NCBI GenBank assembly: GCA_031282625.1
Contig: JAITDI010000006.1
Location: forward strand, 1-48,606
DNA: 48,606 nucleotides
Reading direction: 5' to 3'
From: Candidatus Endomicrobiellum meruensis
GTDB taxonomy: Bacteria; Elusimicrobiota; Endomicrobiia; Endomicrobiales; Endomicrobiaceae
A model generated the notes under the pieces. It searched no databases. It was not told where the DNA came from and saw nothing but the letters and a program-made list of their open reading frames with translations. The position numbers and the translations under genes were made by a program. This document shows positions 1 through 8,795 of this stretch, in pieces (position 1 is the first letter of the stretch; every line of letters begins with the position of its first letter).

Positions 1-2
1 AT

Positions 3-119
3 GTTACGATGGAGATAGAGTTGATAATGCCAGTGGCGATGGAGCCGCAGTTGAGGTTTGCAATAAGGGAAGGAGGAAGGACTGTAGGTTCAGGCGTTGT
101 TACTGAAATCTTGGAATAA
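3..119 (+). CDS. tuf: elongation factor Tu, C-terminal end (5' part lies outside the window)
   Basis: The frame opening at base 3 encodes 38 residues followed by TAA. They match the C-terminus of EF-Tu, including the highly conserved stretch [18 protein letters not shown] from barrel domain 3. EF-Tu delivers aminoacyl-tRNA to the ribosome. Only the last tenth of the gene is present, so the window starts inside the coding sequence. The downstream order rpmG, tRNA-Trp, secE, nusG is the classical bacterial arrangement, which supports the call. Identification rests on this short tail but is secure. Confidence 0.93.
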   Translation, partial: VTMEIELIMPVAMEPQLRFAIREGGRTVGSGVVTEILE

Positions 120-131
120 TTTTGATATAAT
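103..131 (+). promoter_or_regulatory. probable extended -10 promoter for rpmG-trnW-secE-nusG, embedded in the tuf 3' end
   Basis: TATAAT lies at 126-131, preceded by TGA, giving the extended -10 form TGnTATAAT. Seventeen bases upstream, inside the tuf coding sequence, is CTGAAA (103-108), a passable -35. It could serve the genes after the hairpin at 133-175 if that hairpin only attenuates, or produce a transcript that the hairpin regulates. No experimental support is visible. Confidence 0.45.
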
Positions 132-132
132 C

Positions 133-175
133 AGCAGAGCGGAGAGATGTGTTTTATTTCTTCACTCTGCTATTT
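133..175 (+). terminator. hairpin after tuf, likely terminator or attenuator
   Basis: AGCAGAG (133-139) pairs with CTCTGCT (165-171) around a long loop and is followed by ATTTTA. It is positioned to end tuf transcription. The T run is short, so termination may be partial, with readthrough into rpmG. Confidence 0.5.
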
Positions 176-219
176 TAGAAAACATGTTGTTATCGGAATA
201 AGGAAATTGGAGAATTTAG

Positions 220-372
220 ATGGCAGAAAGAGTCATTATAACCATGGCATGTAGCGTGTGCAAAAACAGAAATTATTATTTTGACAGAGGGAAAAAACAG
301 GAAGGCAAGCTTGCTCTTAAAAAATTTTGTAAGAACTGTGGAAAGCGTACAGAACATAAGGAAACAAAATAA
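220..372 (+). CDS. rpmG: 50S ribosomal protein L33
   Basis: This 50-codon gene encodes a basic protein of L33 size and sequence, with the zinc-ribbon cysteine pairs CSVC (residues 11-14) and CKNC (37-40). It is therefore the zinc-binding (C+) form of L33, a large-subunit protein near the E site. The start ATG follows a weak purine-rich stretch (GGAAATTGGAGA). It sits between tuf and tRNA-Trp/secE, the usual place for rpmG in many phyla. There is no sign of truncation. Confidence 0.93.
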   Translation: MAERVIITMACSVCKNRNYYFDRGKKQEGKLALKKFCKNCGKRTEHKETK

Positions 373-390
373 TTAAAACATTGTCGGATT

Positions 391-461
391 GGGGGCATAA
401 GCTAACGGTAAACTGTCGGTCTCCAAAACCGACTTTGGTGGTTCAAATCCATCTGCCCCCG
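391..461 (+). tRNA. trnW: tRNA-Trp (anticodon CCA)
   Basis: The acceptor arm GGGGGCA (391-397) pairs with TGCCCCC (454-460), and G461 is the discriminator. The anticodon stem TCGGT/ACCGA (416-420/428-432) encloses loop CTCCAAA with anticodon CCA at 423-425. The T stem GGTGG/CCATC (437-441/449-453) carries loop TTCAAAT. The CCA tail is not encoded. It lies between rpmG and secE, where tRNA-Trp is found in many bacteria. Confidence 0.95.
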
Positions 462-488
462 CTTTGAAAAATATACGAAGGTAAACAA

Positions 489-677
489 ATGAATTTAATT
501 AAAACAGCTATACAATTTTTTAAGGACGCTTATTATGAGCTTACTAAGGCAACATGGCTTGGTAAAAAAGAAGTTGTAGGAACTACCATTGTGGTAGTTG
601 TTTTTGTTATCATCATGTCTATTTTCGTAAGCATTGTTGATATGTTTTTAGGTACAATAGTAGGCGTTATATTATAA
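489..677 (+). CDS. secE: preprotein translocase subunit SecE
   Basis: A 62-residue protein with a short amphipathic N-terminal segment (about 1-25, with the FKDAYYELTKATW pattern typical of SecE) and one transmembrane helix (about 30-58). This is the minimal single-span SecE. It clamps SecY in the inner-membrane Sec translocon. It follows tRNA-Trp and precedes nusG by 13 bases, the near-universal secE-nusG pair. An AAGG-type ribosome site precedes the ATG. Length and context make the call firm despite the protein's small size. Confidence 0.95.
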   Translation: MNLIKTAIQFFKDAYYELTKATWLGKKEVVGTTIVVVVFVIIMSIFVSIVDMFLGTIVGVIL

Positions 678-690
678 CCCGGAGCAGAAA

Positions 691-1221
691 ATGGCAAACC
701 AATGGTACGTTGTCCATACATATTCAGGTCATGAAGATAAAGTTAAAAAAAGCTTGGAGATGGCTGTAGATAATTTAAATATGCAAGATGTCATTTCCAA
801 AGTTCTTGTTCCTACCGAAGAAGTTGTTGAAGTAAAGCAGAACAAGAAAAGAATAAAGAAAAGAAAGTTTTATCCGGGGTATGTTTTTGTTGAAATGACA
901 GTAAATAATACGACTTACTGGCTTATAAGGAATACAGCTGGTGTAACAGGTTTTCTGGGTGGGGTTAAACCTGCACCGATGGCACAAGATGAAGTAGATA
1001 ATCTCCTCAATACCATCATAAACCCAGATGCTTCTAAACCTAGACCCGCGGTATTCTTTGAAAAAGAAGAAAATGTGCGTATTGTTGAAGGACCGTTTAA
1101 ACATTTTATCGGTATAGTTGAAGAAGTAAACCAAGAGAGAGGAAAGTTAAGGGTTATGGTTACAATATTTGGTAGACCTACACCTGTTGAGCTTGACTTC
1201 TTGCATGTTGAAAAGATTTAA
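691..1221 (+). CDS. nusG: transcription termination/antitermination factor NusG
   Basis: A 176-residue NusG of normal length. The NGN domain occupies about residues 1-115, beginning with the typical NQWYVVHTYSGHE, and the KOW domain covers about 125-176 (FKHFIGIVEEVN and the C-terminal HVEKI). It binds RNA polymerase and couples it to Rho or to ribosomal S10. It is preceded by CCGGAGCAG, a good ribosome site, and lies 13 bases after secE, indicating cotranscription. No insertion domain is seen. Confidence 0.96.
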   Translation: MANQWYVVHTYSGHEDKVKKSLEMAVDNLNMQDVISKVLVPTEEVVEVKQNKKRIKKRKFYPGYVFVEMTVNNTTYWLIRNTAGVTGFLGGVKPAPMAQDEVDNLLNTIINPDASKPRPAVFFEKEENVRIVEGPFKHFIGIVEEVNQERGKLRVMVTIFGRPTPVELDFLHVEKI

Positions 1222-1231
1222 AAAATGTTGT

Positions 1232-1270
1232 AATACTAGACAGTATTTTAGAAATGCTGTTTTTAGTATT
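1232..1270 (+). promoter_or_regulatory. long imperfect hairpin between nusG and rplK (attenuator or leader structure)
   Basis: AATACTA (1232-1238) pairs with TAGTATT (1264-1270), and inside it CAGTATTT (1241-1248) pairs with AAATGCTG (1252-1259) with one G-T pair, leaving a 3-base loop. A U-rich stretch overlaps the 3' arm. It may partially terminate nusG transcripts or form part of the rplK leader. The sequence does not show which. Confidence 0.5.
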
Positions 1271-1313
1271 TTATAGATGATAGACTAAATGAAATAGATA
1301 GGAGCAATACTAA

Positions 1314-1748
1314 ATGGCGCCAAAAAAAGTAAAAGCAATGATTAAATTACAAATTCCTGCCGGATCAGCTAATCCAGCTCCTCCAGTAGGTACTGCCCTT
1401 GGTCCTCAAGGTGTAAATATTATGGATTTTTGTAAACAGTTTAACGAAAGAACAAAAAATATGGAAAAAGGCATGGCAATACCTGTTGTTATGACTGTTT
1501 TTGAAGATAGATCTTTTACATTTATAACAAAAGTATCTCCAGTATCTGCATTGATTAAAAAAGCAGCTAAAGTTGCAAAAGCTTCTGGAGTGCCTAATAG
1601 AAACAAAGTAGGTAAAATAACATCAGCTCAAGTTGAAGAAATAGCAAAACAAAAAATGCCTGATTTGAATGCTAATAGAGATCTTGGTGCGGCAAAGCGC
1701 ATGGTTGAGGGAACTGCAAGAAGCATGGGAATTGACATAGTAAAATAA
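1314..1748 (+). CDS. rplK: 50S ribosomal protein L11
   Basis: 144 residues, the normal L11 length. The N-terminal domain contains the conserved [19 protein letters not shown] proline switch region, and the C-terminal domain binds the GTPase-centre rRNA (KVGKIT, LNANRD). L11 forms the L7/L12 stalk base and interacts with elongation factors and the stringent response. TAGGAGC is a strong ribosome site 8 bases before the ATG. It starts the rplK-rplA pair. Confidence 0.97.
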   Translation: MAPKKVKAMIKLQIPAGSANPAPPVGTALGPQGVNIMDFCKQFNERTKNMEKGMAIPVVMTVFEDRSFTFITKVSPVSALIKKAAKVAKASGVPNRNKVGKITSAQVEEIAKQKMPDLNANRDLGAAKRMVEGTARSMGIDIVK

Positions 1749-1763
1749 TATAATTTAGAAGTT

Positions 1764-1793
1764 GTGGGAGTCGGATTTCCGACATTTAACCAC
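1764..1793 (+). promoter_or_regulatory. two-helix element between rplK and rplA, candidate L1-binding autoregulatory site
   Basis: The outer helix GTGG (1764-1767)/CCAC (1790-1793) encloses an inner helix GTCGG (1770-1774)/CCGAC (1779-1783), with asymmetric single-stranded GA and ATTTAA between them. The element ends just before the rplA ribosome site AGGGAGA. Ribosomal protein L1 is known to repress its own operon through a mRNA mimic of its rRNA site built from two short helices and an asymmetric loop. This structure has that shape and location, but L1 binding here is inferred. Confidence 0.5.
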
Positions 1794-1804
1794 AGGGAGA
1801 GAAA

Positions 1805-2482
1805 ATGGGAAAAAGATTAAACGAATCGGCTAAATTGGTAGATAAAAGCAAGATTTATATTCTTGACGAGGCAGTTTCTCTCGTAAAAGAAGCCGCAAAA
1901 GCAAAATTTGACGAAACTATTGAAGTTCATATCAGATTGGGTATAGATCCTAAGCAGAGCGATCAAATAGTTAGAGGTACTGTCTCTTTACCTCATGGTA
2001 TAGGAAAGACTAGAAGAGTTGCAGTTTTAGCAAAAGGCGAAAAGCAGAAAGAAGCTGAAAATGCAGGGGCTGATATTGTAGGTTCTGACGATTTTATTGA
2101 AAGCGTATCAAAGGGTAGTCTTGATTTTGATGTCTTGGTTGCTACGCCTGATATTATGAAGGATTTAAGTAAAGTTGCTAAAATTTTGGGACCTAAAGGT
2201 CTTATGCCAAATCCTAAGTCAGGGACAGTAACTTTTGACATAGGAGCAACTGTAAAGGAACTTAAAAAAGGAAGAGTTGAATATAAGAACGATTCTTTTG
2301 GCATAATTCACGTGCCTGTAGGAAAAGCTTCTTTTGAGAAAGGAAAACTTGTTGACAATATAAAAACTTTAGTTGAAGCTGTATTAAAAGCCAAGCCTTC
2401 AAGTTCAAAAGGTCAGTACATAAAAAGTATTTCTATATCTTCAACGATGGGACCTGGAATTTATGTTGAGCAAAAGATGTAA
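1805..2482 (+). CDS. rplA: 50S ribosomal protein L1
   Basis: 225 residues, close to the usual 230. Diagnostic L1 segments are present, such as LGPKGLMPNPKSGTVT (about 129-144) and the two-domain pattern with DIMKDLSKVAKILG. L1 binds the mobile L1 stalk of 23S rRNA near the E site and commonly represses its own mRNA. GGGAGA precedes the ATG. The gene is followed 30 bases later by a strong terminator rather than by rplJ-rplL, so the ribosomal cluster ends here. Confidence 0.97.
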   Translation: MGKRLNESAKLVDKSKIYILDEAVSLVKEAAKAKFDETIEVHIRLGIDPKQSDQIVRGTVSLPHGIGKTRRVAVLAKGEKQKEAENAGADIVGSDDFIESVSKGSLDFDVLVATPDIMKDLSKVAKILGPKGLMPNPKSGTVTFDIGATVKELKKGRVEYKNDSFGIIHVPVGKASFEKGKLVDNIKTLVEAVLKAKPSSSKGQYIKSISISSTMGPGIYVEQKM

Positions 2483-2512
2483 AGTTGCTTTTTAATATAG
2501 TTTGCGATATCT

Positions 2513-2546
2513 AAAAGGCGGCTATGATAGCCGTCTTTTACTTTTT
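2513..2546 (+). terminator. Rho-independent terminator after rplA
   Basis: AAAAGGCGGCTA (2513-2524) pairs with TAGCCGTCTTTT (2528-2539) over 12 bp with one G-T pair and a TGA loop. It is followed by ACTTTTTT. It separates the rplKA transcript from the rimP-nusA-infB operon. Confidence 0.88.
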
Positions 2547-2566
2547 TAAGGATACGATTATTTAAA

Positions 2567-3022
2567 ATGACTAAAGCCAAAGAAATAGAAAGTTTGCTTG
2601 AACCTATCGCAATCAAAGAAGGTTACGAATTAGTAGACGTTCAATATGCTAAAGAAAACGGTGATTGGGTTGCAAGAATTTTTATTGATAAAGACAGCGG
2701 TGTAGCAATGAGCGACTGTGAAAAAATGAGTATACTTTTTGGCGCGGTTTTAGACGAGAGTAGTATATTGAAAGATTCTTATGTTTTAGAAATATCTTCT
2801 CCCGGAATTAACAGAGTTTTAAAAAAAGAAGAAAGTTTTAAACGTTTTATAGGATCAAAAATAAGACTTCAAACTATAGAGGCGATTAACAATCAGAAGA
2901 ATTTTTTGGGAAATCTTTTGGATTGTAAAGATGGAAAAATAAAAATTGACGATGTTAGTAATGGAATTTTTGAAATAAATTTTTTAGATATAAAGAAAGC
3001 TAATGTAGAAACTGAATTTTAG
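2567..3022 (+). CDS. rimP: ribosome maturation factor RimP
   Basis: A 151-residue RimP (YlxS/P15A family), required for 30S subunit maturation. The N-terminal alpha/beta domain ends near residue 85 with LEISSPGINRVLK, the family signature, and an SH3-like C-terminal domain follows. It is the first gene after the rplA terminator and lies 9 bases before nusA, the conserved rimP-nusA-infB order. The ATG is preceded by TTAAGG at a workable distance. Length is normal. Confidence 0.94.
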   Translation: MTKAKEIESLLEPIAIKEGYELVDVQYAKENGDWVARIFIDKDSGVAMSDCEKMSILFGAVLDESSILKDSYVLEISSPGINRVLKKEESFKRFIGSKIRLQTIEAINNQKNFLGNLLDCKDGKIKIDDVSNGIFEINFLDIKKANVETEF

Positions 3023-3031
3023 GAGGGAGAA

Positions 3032-4288
3032 ATGTCAGAAAAGGGCGAACTTTTGATGGCTCTTGAGCAAATTGAGAAGGATAAGAAAATTAAGAAAGAA
3101 GACATTTTGGTTGTTATAGAAAATGCTCTTGTTTCGGCATATAGAAAGCACGTTGGCAAAAACGTAAATGTTGAAGCTAAAGTAAACCCCGATACGGATG
3201 AAATGACAGCAAGCGTCGTAAAAGTTGCCGTAAAAGACGTAGCTAACCCTTTATTGGAAGTATCTCTTAAAGATGCAAGAAAAATAAACAAAGAAATAGA
3301 AGTAGGTGAGGAAGTAAGAATCCCGTTGGATACTCAGGATTTTTCTCGTATAGCTGCTCAGACGGCAAAGCAGGTTATTGTTCAAAAGATTAGAGAATCT
3401 GAAAGATGGTCTTTGTTTGAAGAAATGAAAGAAAAAGTAGGGCAAATAGTAGGCGGAGTTGTATATCGCATAGCAGGAAGAAACTTTATAGTTGATTTGG
3501 GAAAGACTGAAGCAATTCTTCCATGTAGCGAGCAAGTTTTTAAGGAAAAGTTTAACATAGGTCAACACATAAAAGCTGTTATAATAAAAGTTGAGAAAAG
3601 CTCAAAGGGATCTGGAATTGTTTTATCTCGTGCAAGTGTTGAGCTTGTAAAAAGATTATTTGAGCTTGAAGTCCCGGAAATTTACGAAAAAGTTGTTGAG
3701 ATTGTAAATGCTGTAAGAGATCCGGGGATGAGAACTAAAGTAGCAGTTTTATCGCATAATCATAAAGTTGACCCTGTAGGAGCTTGCGTTGGCATAAAAG
3801 GTGCCAGAATAAAACCAATTATAGATGAATTAAGAGGGGAGAGAATAGATTTAGTCCCCTATTCTGTCGAACCTGTTAAATACATAACAGGATCATTATC
3901 GCCGGCAAAAGTTATTTCTGTAAGCATTATTTCCGAAAATGAAAAGAAAGCCGAAGTCTTAGTAAGCGATGATATGCTTTCTTTGGCTATAGGCAAAAAT
4001 GGGCATAATGTTAGACTTGCAGCAAAACTTACCGGTTGGCATATAGACGTAAAATCTGAAAAACAGAAAAAGGAAGAAATTGATACTAAAATAGAACAAC
4101 ATACCGAAAATCTTTCCGAGCTTGAAGGGCTTAGCGAAAAAACTATAGAAACGCTTGTAAATTCAGGATTTACAAATATAGAAAAACTTTCTTCAGTGAA
4201 TACAGAAGATCTAACGACTTTGCCTGGTATCGGCGAAAAAACGGCTGAAAAAATTATAGAAGCAGCAAAGAAAAGTTTGGCTAAATAA
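3032..4288 (+). CDS. nusA: transcription termination/antitermination protein NusA
   Basis: 418 residues. An RNA-polymerase-binding N-terminal domain (about 1-125) is followed by an S1 domain (about 133-200, VGQIVGGVVYRIAGRNFIVD), two KH domains (about 205-345, with GACVGIKGARIKPI and SLAIGKNGHNVRLA), and a C-terminal helix-hairpin-helix segment (about 365-418, LTTLPGIGEKTAEKI). NusA modulates pausing, termination and rRNA antitermination. AGGAGGGAGAA gives an excellent start. It is cotranscribed with rimP and infB. Confidence 0.96.
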   Translation: MSEKGELLMALEQIEKDKKIKKEDILVVIENALVSAYRKHVGKNVNVEAKVNPDTDEMTASVVKVAVKDVANPLLEVSLKDARKINKEIEVGEEVRIPLDTQDFSRIAAQTAKQVIVQKIRESERWSLFEEMKEKVGQIVGGVVYRIAGRNFIVDLGKTEAILPCSEQVFKEKFNIGQHIKAVIIKVEKSSKGSGIVLSRASVELVKRLFELEVPEIYEKVVEIVNAVRDPGMRTKVAVLSHNHKVDPVGACVGIKGARIKPIIDELRGERIDLVPYSVEPVKYITGSLSPAKVISVSIISENEKKAEVLVSDDMLSLAIGKNGHNVRLAAKLTGWHIDVKSEKQKKEEIDTKIEQHTENLSELEGLSEKTIETLVNSGFTNIEKLSSVNTEDLTTLPGIGEKTAEKIIEAAKKSLAK

Positions 4289-4341
4289 ACTTTTAATTAA
4301 CAAGTTAACGTCTGATCAATAAATGAGCATGGGAGCATATT

Positions 4342-6621
4342 ATGCCTATAAAACAAAAAGATAGGAAAGAGAAAGTTATAAAAAAGAAAACAGTTTCTGC
4401 GAAGTCAAAAACTAAAGATGCTTCCGCAAAAAAGGCTATAAAGAAAACTGCCGCAACAACAGCTAAAAAGACAGTTAAAGCTAAAACTTCTGCAAAAAAG
4501 ACAGAATCAAAAACCGAAAGTAAAACTGCTAAAACAAAAATAACAAAATCTTCAACAGCTAAAAAGAAAACTGTAAAAAAAACAGTTTTACATGAAAAAA
4601 AACAAGTTGAACAAAATACAGCAGCTAAAATTGTTGAAAAAAGAGAAGATGAACTTATAAAAGATGCTCCGAAAAAAGAAGAATCAGAAAAGATTAAAGA
4701 ATCGGCAGTTAAACAGGATACAGATGAGCAGAATAAGAGAAATGATTCTGTTGTTAACAATGTAAAAGTTGAAGCTACAAATAAATATGAACAAAAAACT
4801 GATGAACAGAAAGCTTCTATTCCAGTAAAAACTAAAGAAGTTAAGCCTGAGGTAGCAGCGACAGAATATAAAGATGTAATTTTAATAAACGAACTTATAA
4901 CTGTAAGAGAACTTGCCGATAAGATGAGACTTAGATCGGGTGATGTTTTAAAGAAACTTCTGTCAATGGGAAGTCTTGCCACAATAAATCAGAGACTGGA
5001 TGTAGATACTGCCACTCTTTTAGCAAATGAATTTGGTTATGATGTTAAAATGGAATCCATTTATTCGGAAGAGAAAATTGGAGCTGCCGATCAGAATGAA
5101 GATCCATCTAAATTAAAACCTCGTTCGCCTATTGTTACAATTATGGGGCACGTGGACCACGGCAAAACGTCGCTTTTAGATGCTATAAGAAGCAGTAATA
5201 TTGCAGGCGGCGAGCATGGCGGAATAACTCAGCATATAGGTGCGTACAAAGTGCAAGTTTCAGGAGGCGGTTATATAACATTTTTAGATACTCCGGGACA
5301 CGAAGCTTTTACAGCTATGCGTTCAAGGGGATCGCAAGTTACTGACATAGTTGTGCTTGTCGTTTCAGCTACTGACGGAGTTATGCCTCAGACTGTTGAG
5401 TCCATAAACCATGCTAAAGCTGCAAACGTTCCTATAATTGTTGCAGTAAACAAAATAGATATGCCTGCTGCTGATCCTCAGAAAATAAGGCAAGAGTTAA
5501 GTAATTATGGACTTATTCCCGAAGAGTGGGGTGGCGATACTATAATGGTTGATATTTCTGCCAAGCAGAGAACGAATATAAACTCATTGTTAGAAATGAT
5601 TTTGCTAAAAGCTGAAATGATGGAGCTTAAAGCAAATCCTGATAGAAATGCAGAAGGTATAGTTATAGAAGCAAGGCTTGACTCTAAGAAGGGGGCAGTC
5701 GCTACTTTGTTGATTCAAGCTGGAACTTTAAAAATTGGCGATAATATTGTAGTTGGAACAACGTATGGAAAAATCAGAGCTTTAGCTGACGAACATGGTA
5801 AAAGATTTGTCTCTGCGGGACCAAGCACTCCGGTAAGCATTTTAGGCATAAACGAGCCTCCTCAGGCTGGTGATAAGTTTGTAGTAGTTGAGCACGAATC
5901 TAAAGCTAGGGAAATTGCTCAGTCTAGAAGAGAAAAAGTTAAAGAAGCTTCGTTGAAGCCTGTACATCATTTGTCGCTTGCAGATATCAGTGCAGGAAAG
6001 GCAAAAGATTTAAGAATAATACTTAAAGCTGATGTTCAAGGCTCTTTAGGAGCTTTAAGTGATGCATTGGAGAGGCTTTCTACTTCTGAGATTAGTTTGA
6101 AGATAATACATAGAGGTGCTGGAGCTATTACTGAATCAGATGTTGCTTTAGCAGTAGCATCAGACGCTTTAATATTAGGATTTAACTTGCGTCCTGACAG
6201 CGCTGTTGAAAGACTTGCCGAAACAGAGAAAGTAAGCATAAATGTCTATAGAATAATTTACGATTTAATTGCTGATGTCAAATCTTCTATGGAAGGGTTG
6301 CTTGATCCTGACATGAAAGAAAAAATACTTGGTAAAGCTGTAGTGAAACAAGTATTTAAAATTTCAAATTTTGGAACCATTTCTGGTTGTTCGGTAATAG
6401 ATGGAAAAATTCAAAGAGGCGCTAAAGTAAGACTTTTGAGAGATAATATAATTATTTTTGAAGGAAATATTTCTTCTCTAAAAAGATTTAAAGATGATGT
6501 TAAAGAAGTTGAGAAGAGCTATGAGTGTGGTATAGGTCTTGAGAATTTTTCAGATGTTAAACCAGGCGATGTTATGGAAAGCTTTATTACAGAAAAGGTT
6601 GCCAGAAAGTTGGAAAACTAA
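4342..6621 (+). CDS. infB: translation initiation factor IF-2
   Basis: 759 residues. The first 170 or so are a low-complexity Lys/Ala/Thr-rich tail resembling histone H1, typical of a divergent IF-2 N-terminus. An IF2_N-type fold follows (about 180-230), then the GTPase domain with Walker A GHVDHGKT (269-276), DTPGHE and NKID, then domains II, III and IV. IF-2 positions initiator tRNA on the 30S subunit. The start follows GGGAGCATATT. The order nusA-infB-rbfA is canonical. Confidence 0.97.
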   Translation: MPIKQKDRKEKVIKKKTVSAKSKTKDASAKKAIKKTAATTAKKTVKAKTSAKKTESKTESKTAKTKITKSSTAKKKTVKKTVLHEKKQVEQNTAAKIVEKREDELIKDAPKKEESEKIKESAVKQDTDEQNKRNDSVVNNVKVEATNKYEQKTDEQKASIPVKTKEVKPEVAATEYKDVILINELITVRELADKMRLRSGDVLKKLLSMGSLATINQRLDVDTATLLANEFGYDVKMESIYSEEKIGAADQNEDPSKLKPRSPIVTIMGHVDHGKTSLLDAIRSSNIAGGEHGGITQHIGAYKVQVSGGGYITFLDTPGHEAFTAMRSRGSQVTDIVVLVVSATDGVMPQTVESINHAKAANVPIIVAVNKIDMPAADPQKIRQELSNYGLIPEEWGGDTIMVDISAKQRTNINSLLEMILLKAEMMELKANPDRNAEGIVIEARLDSKKGAVATLLIQAGTLKIGDNIVVGTTYGKIRALADEHGKRFVSAGPSTPVSILGINEPPQAGDKFVVVEHESKAREIAQSRREKVKEASLKPVHHLSLADISAGKAKDLRIILKADVQGSLGALSDALERLSTSEISLKIIHRGAGAITESDVALAVASDALILGFNLRPDSAVERLAETEKVSINVYRIIYDLIADVKSSMEGLLDPDMKEKILGKAVVKQVFKISNFGTISGCSVIDGKIQRGAKVRLLRDNIIIFEGNISSLKRFKDDVKEVEKSYECGIGLENFSDVKPGDVMESFITEKVARKLEN

Positions 6622-6680
6622 TTATATTATCTCCCTAATTGACAAAATTCAAATAGTGGGGACAAAGTAAAGGAAAACAT

Positions 6681-7031
6681 ATGCCGTTATCGTATAAAAG
6701 ATCCGTCAGAGTGGGGGAGCTTATACAACAAACAGTTTCTGAGATTGTTAGAGAAATAAGAGAGTTAGATTCTGGGCTAGTTACTATTATGGGTGTCAAA
6801 CTTAGTGACGATTTACTGAGTTGTAGAATTTATTACTCTGTTTTTGGATCCAATGAAGATAAGAAAAAAGTCGGCATAGCCTTAAAGAGAAACACTAAAG
6901 AAATCAGACGTCAGATTGCAACACGTTTAAACTTAAGACGAACTCCCGAAATTGTTTTTGTCTATGATGACACTAATGAGAACGCTGATAAAGTGTTTAG
7001 TCTGTTAAAGAAAATAGAAGAAGAAAAATAA
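6681..7031 (+). CDS. rbfA: 30S ribosome-binding factor RbfA
   Basis: 116 residues with the single KH-type RbfA fold. It begins with RSVRVGELIQQTVSEI and carries the conserved VTIMGVKLSDDLLSCRIYYSVFG strands and the LRRTPEIVFVYDDT segment near the C-terminus. It assists 16S rRNA 5'-end maturation and cold adaptation. It lies 59 bases after infB behind AAGGAAAA, in the standard infB-rbfA-nrnA-truB order. Length is normal. Confidence 0.94.
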   Translation: MPLSYKRSVRVGELIQQTVSEIVREIRELDSGLVTIMGVKLSDDLLSCRIYYSVFGSNEDKKKVGIALKRNTKEIRRQIATRLNLRRTPEIVFVYDDTNENADKVFSLLKKIEEEK

Positions 7032-7087
7032 TGTTTATAAGGAATATTATTCTTAAATTTTATTCTTTTATCTCAGAGGTTTAATTA

Positions 7088-8077
7088 ATGATGAATCTTT
7101 CTAAAAGCAATATCACTAAAATCTCAAAAATTTCAAAAATAATCAAACAATCAAAAACATTTTTCATAGCAGGGCATATAAAACCTGACGGAGATAGCAT
7201 AGGTTCTGCTTTAGCTTTTGCGTCTGTTTTAAATAGAACAGGCAAAAAAGCCTGTGTTTACAGCGTTGACCAAATACCAAAATTTGTAAAATTTTTGAAA
7301 GGGTCAAATAAAATAAAAAAAGCTGCAAAAAAAACTGATAAGTTTGACTGTGCAATAATTTTAGAGTCAGTTAATTTCTCAAGAATAGGTGGTATTATAA
7401 CACCTTCTCAGACAAAAAAAATAATAAACATAGACCACCATTTGACTTATACGGATTTTGGCAACGTAAATTATATTGTTCCTTCATCATCTTCAACGGC
7501 AGAATTAGTCTTAAATATTTTTGAATATATGAAGATAAAACTTTTAAAACATGAAGCTGAGTGTTTATATACAGGGATTATTACAGACACAGGACGTTTT
7601 CAGCAAGTAAATACAACGCCTAATTCCCATATTGCCAGTGCAAAACTTATGGAGTGCGGAGTGGATGTAAATAAAGTTTACAAAGAAATTTATGAAAAGG
7701 GATCAATAAACGCATTGAAACTTCAAGGGTTGGCTCTTTACGGCATAAAAACAATCTTGAACAACAAAGTCTCTTATATACTTTTGACTAAAGATATATT
7801 TAAAAAAACCGGTACTTCAGAAGAGGATTCCGAAGGCGTTGTAAATTATACCCTTAGAATAGATGGGGTTATAGTTGGTTGTGTTTTTAAAGAAGACGAC
7901 AGAAAAACAACTAAAGTGAGTTTTCGCTCAGTAAGAAATTTTGATTTGTTGAAAGTTGTTCGTGAATTTGGTGGTGGTGGACACAAGAATGCGGCAGGGT
8001 GCACTATAAATGCCGGAATTAAAGAAGCGGTAAAGATCGTTGCGGATGTTTTGAGAAAAAAATTAAAAATAAATTAA
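7088..8077 (+). CDS. nrnA: DHH-family phosphoesterase, NrnA-like oligoribonuclease/pAp phosphatase
   Basis: 329 residues with a DHH domain (GHIKPDGDSIGSALA at about 28-42; IDHH near 115) and a C-terminal DHHA1 domain with the GGGGHKNAAG nucleotide-binding loop (about 298-307). Members of this NrnA type degrade nano-RNA and 3'-phosphoadenosine 5'-phosphate using two metal ions. Position between rbfA and truB is common in bacteria. Two adjacent ATG codons occur at 7088; AGAGG lies upstream at suitable spacing. The exact substrate is inferred from family. Confidence 0.88.
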   Translation: MMNLSKSNITKISKISKIIKQSKTFFIAGHIKPDGDSIGSALAFASVLNRTGKKACVYSVDQIPKFVKFLKGSNKIKKAAKKTDKFDCAIILESVNFSRIGGIITPSQTKKIINIDHHLTYTDFGNVNYIVPSSSSTAELVLNIFEYMKIKLLKHEAECLYTGIITDTGRFQQVNTTPNSHIASAKLMECGVDVNKVYKEIYEKGSINALKLQGLALYGIKTILNNKVSYILLTKDIFKKTGTSEEDSEGVVNYTLRIDGVIVGCVFKEDDRKTTKVSFRSVRNFDLLKVVREFGGGGHKNAAGCTINAGIKEAVKIVADVLRKKLKIN

Positions 8078-8084
8078 TTTAAAT

Positions 8085-8795
8085 ATGGTTAAGATTTACA
8101 ATGATATATCAGGAATGTTACTTTTAGACAAACCATCAGGAATCACGTCATTTAAAGCCGTTCATGAAATAAAAAAAGTGTTAAAAGTAAAGAAAACGGG
8201 GCATTGTGGAACTTTGGATCCGGCAGCTACTGGGCTTTTGATTGTTTTGATAGGAAAGGCAACCAAATTTCAAGATAAGTTTATGAAAAAAGACAAAGTT
8301 TACACCAGTTCTTTTCTTTTAGGAACTGTCACAAACACAGGAGATTTAGACGGAAACATAATTTACCAGAAAGATTTTTCGGATATAAATATTAAAAAAA
8401 TAAAAGAAGCTGCGAAAAATTTTACAGGAGAAATTTACCAAATTCCTCCTATGTATTCTGCTTTAAAATATAAAGGTAAAAAACTTTACGAGCTTGCAAG
8501 GCAAAGCATAGAAGTTGAAAGAAAATCAAAAAAAATTGTAATAAGCGAGTTTGAAATAATTTCTTATTTCAACGGTATTGTAACCGTCAGAGTTTCATGT
8601 TCCAGTGGAACATACATAAGAACTTTAGCTCAAGATTTGGGGAATTTCTTAGGATGTGGAGCAACGGTTAAAGCTTTAAGAAGAGAACAGATAGATGCTT
8701 TTGACGTCAAAAACGCTTTAAAATATGAAAATTGCGATGACGCGAATAAAATAATAGAAAATATAATCTCTTTATCGGTATGTATAAATGAATAA
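8085..8795 (+). CDS. truB: tRNA pseudouridine(55) synthase TruB
   Basis: 236 residues. The N-terminal GMLLLDKPSGITSF and the catalytic GTLDPAATGLL, with its aspartate nucleophile, define TruB. It makes pseudouridine 55 in the T loop of tRNAs. The later SCSSGTYIRTLAQDLG segment is also characteristic. The protein is at the short end of the family, with at most a rudimentary PUA-like tail. It overlaps ribF by 8 bases, the usual truB-ribF coupling. Confidence 0.94.
   Translation: MVKIYNDISGMLLLDKPSGITSFKAVHEIKKVLKVKKTGHCGTLDPAATGLLIVLIGKATKFQDKFMKKDKVYTSSFLLGTVTNTGDLDGNIIYQKDFSDINIKKIKEAAKNFTGEIYQIPPMYSALKYKGKKLYELARQSIEVERKSKKIVISEFEIISYFNGIVTVRVSCSSGTYIRTLAQDLGNFLGCGATVKALRREQIDAFDVKNALKYENCDDANKIIENIISLSVCINE

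Noticed and set aside
4305-4982. 225-codon open frame on the minus strand
   Set aside because: It is the complement of the low-complexity Lys/Ala-rich N-terminus of infB; composition is Phe/Ser/Val-rich with no ribosome site or family resemblance.
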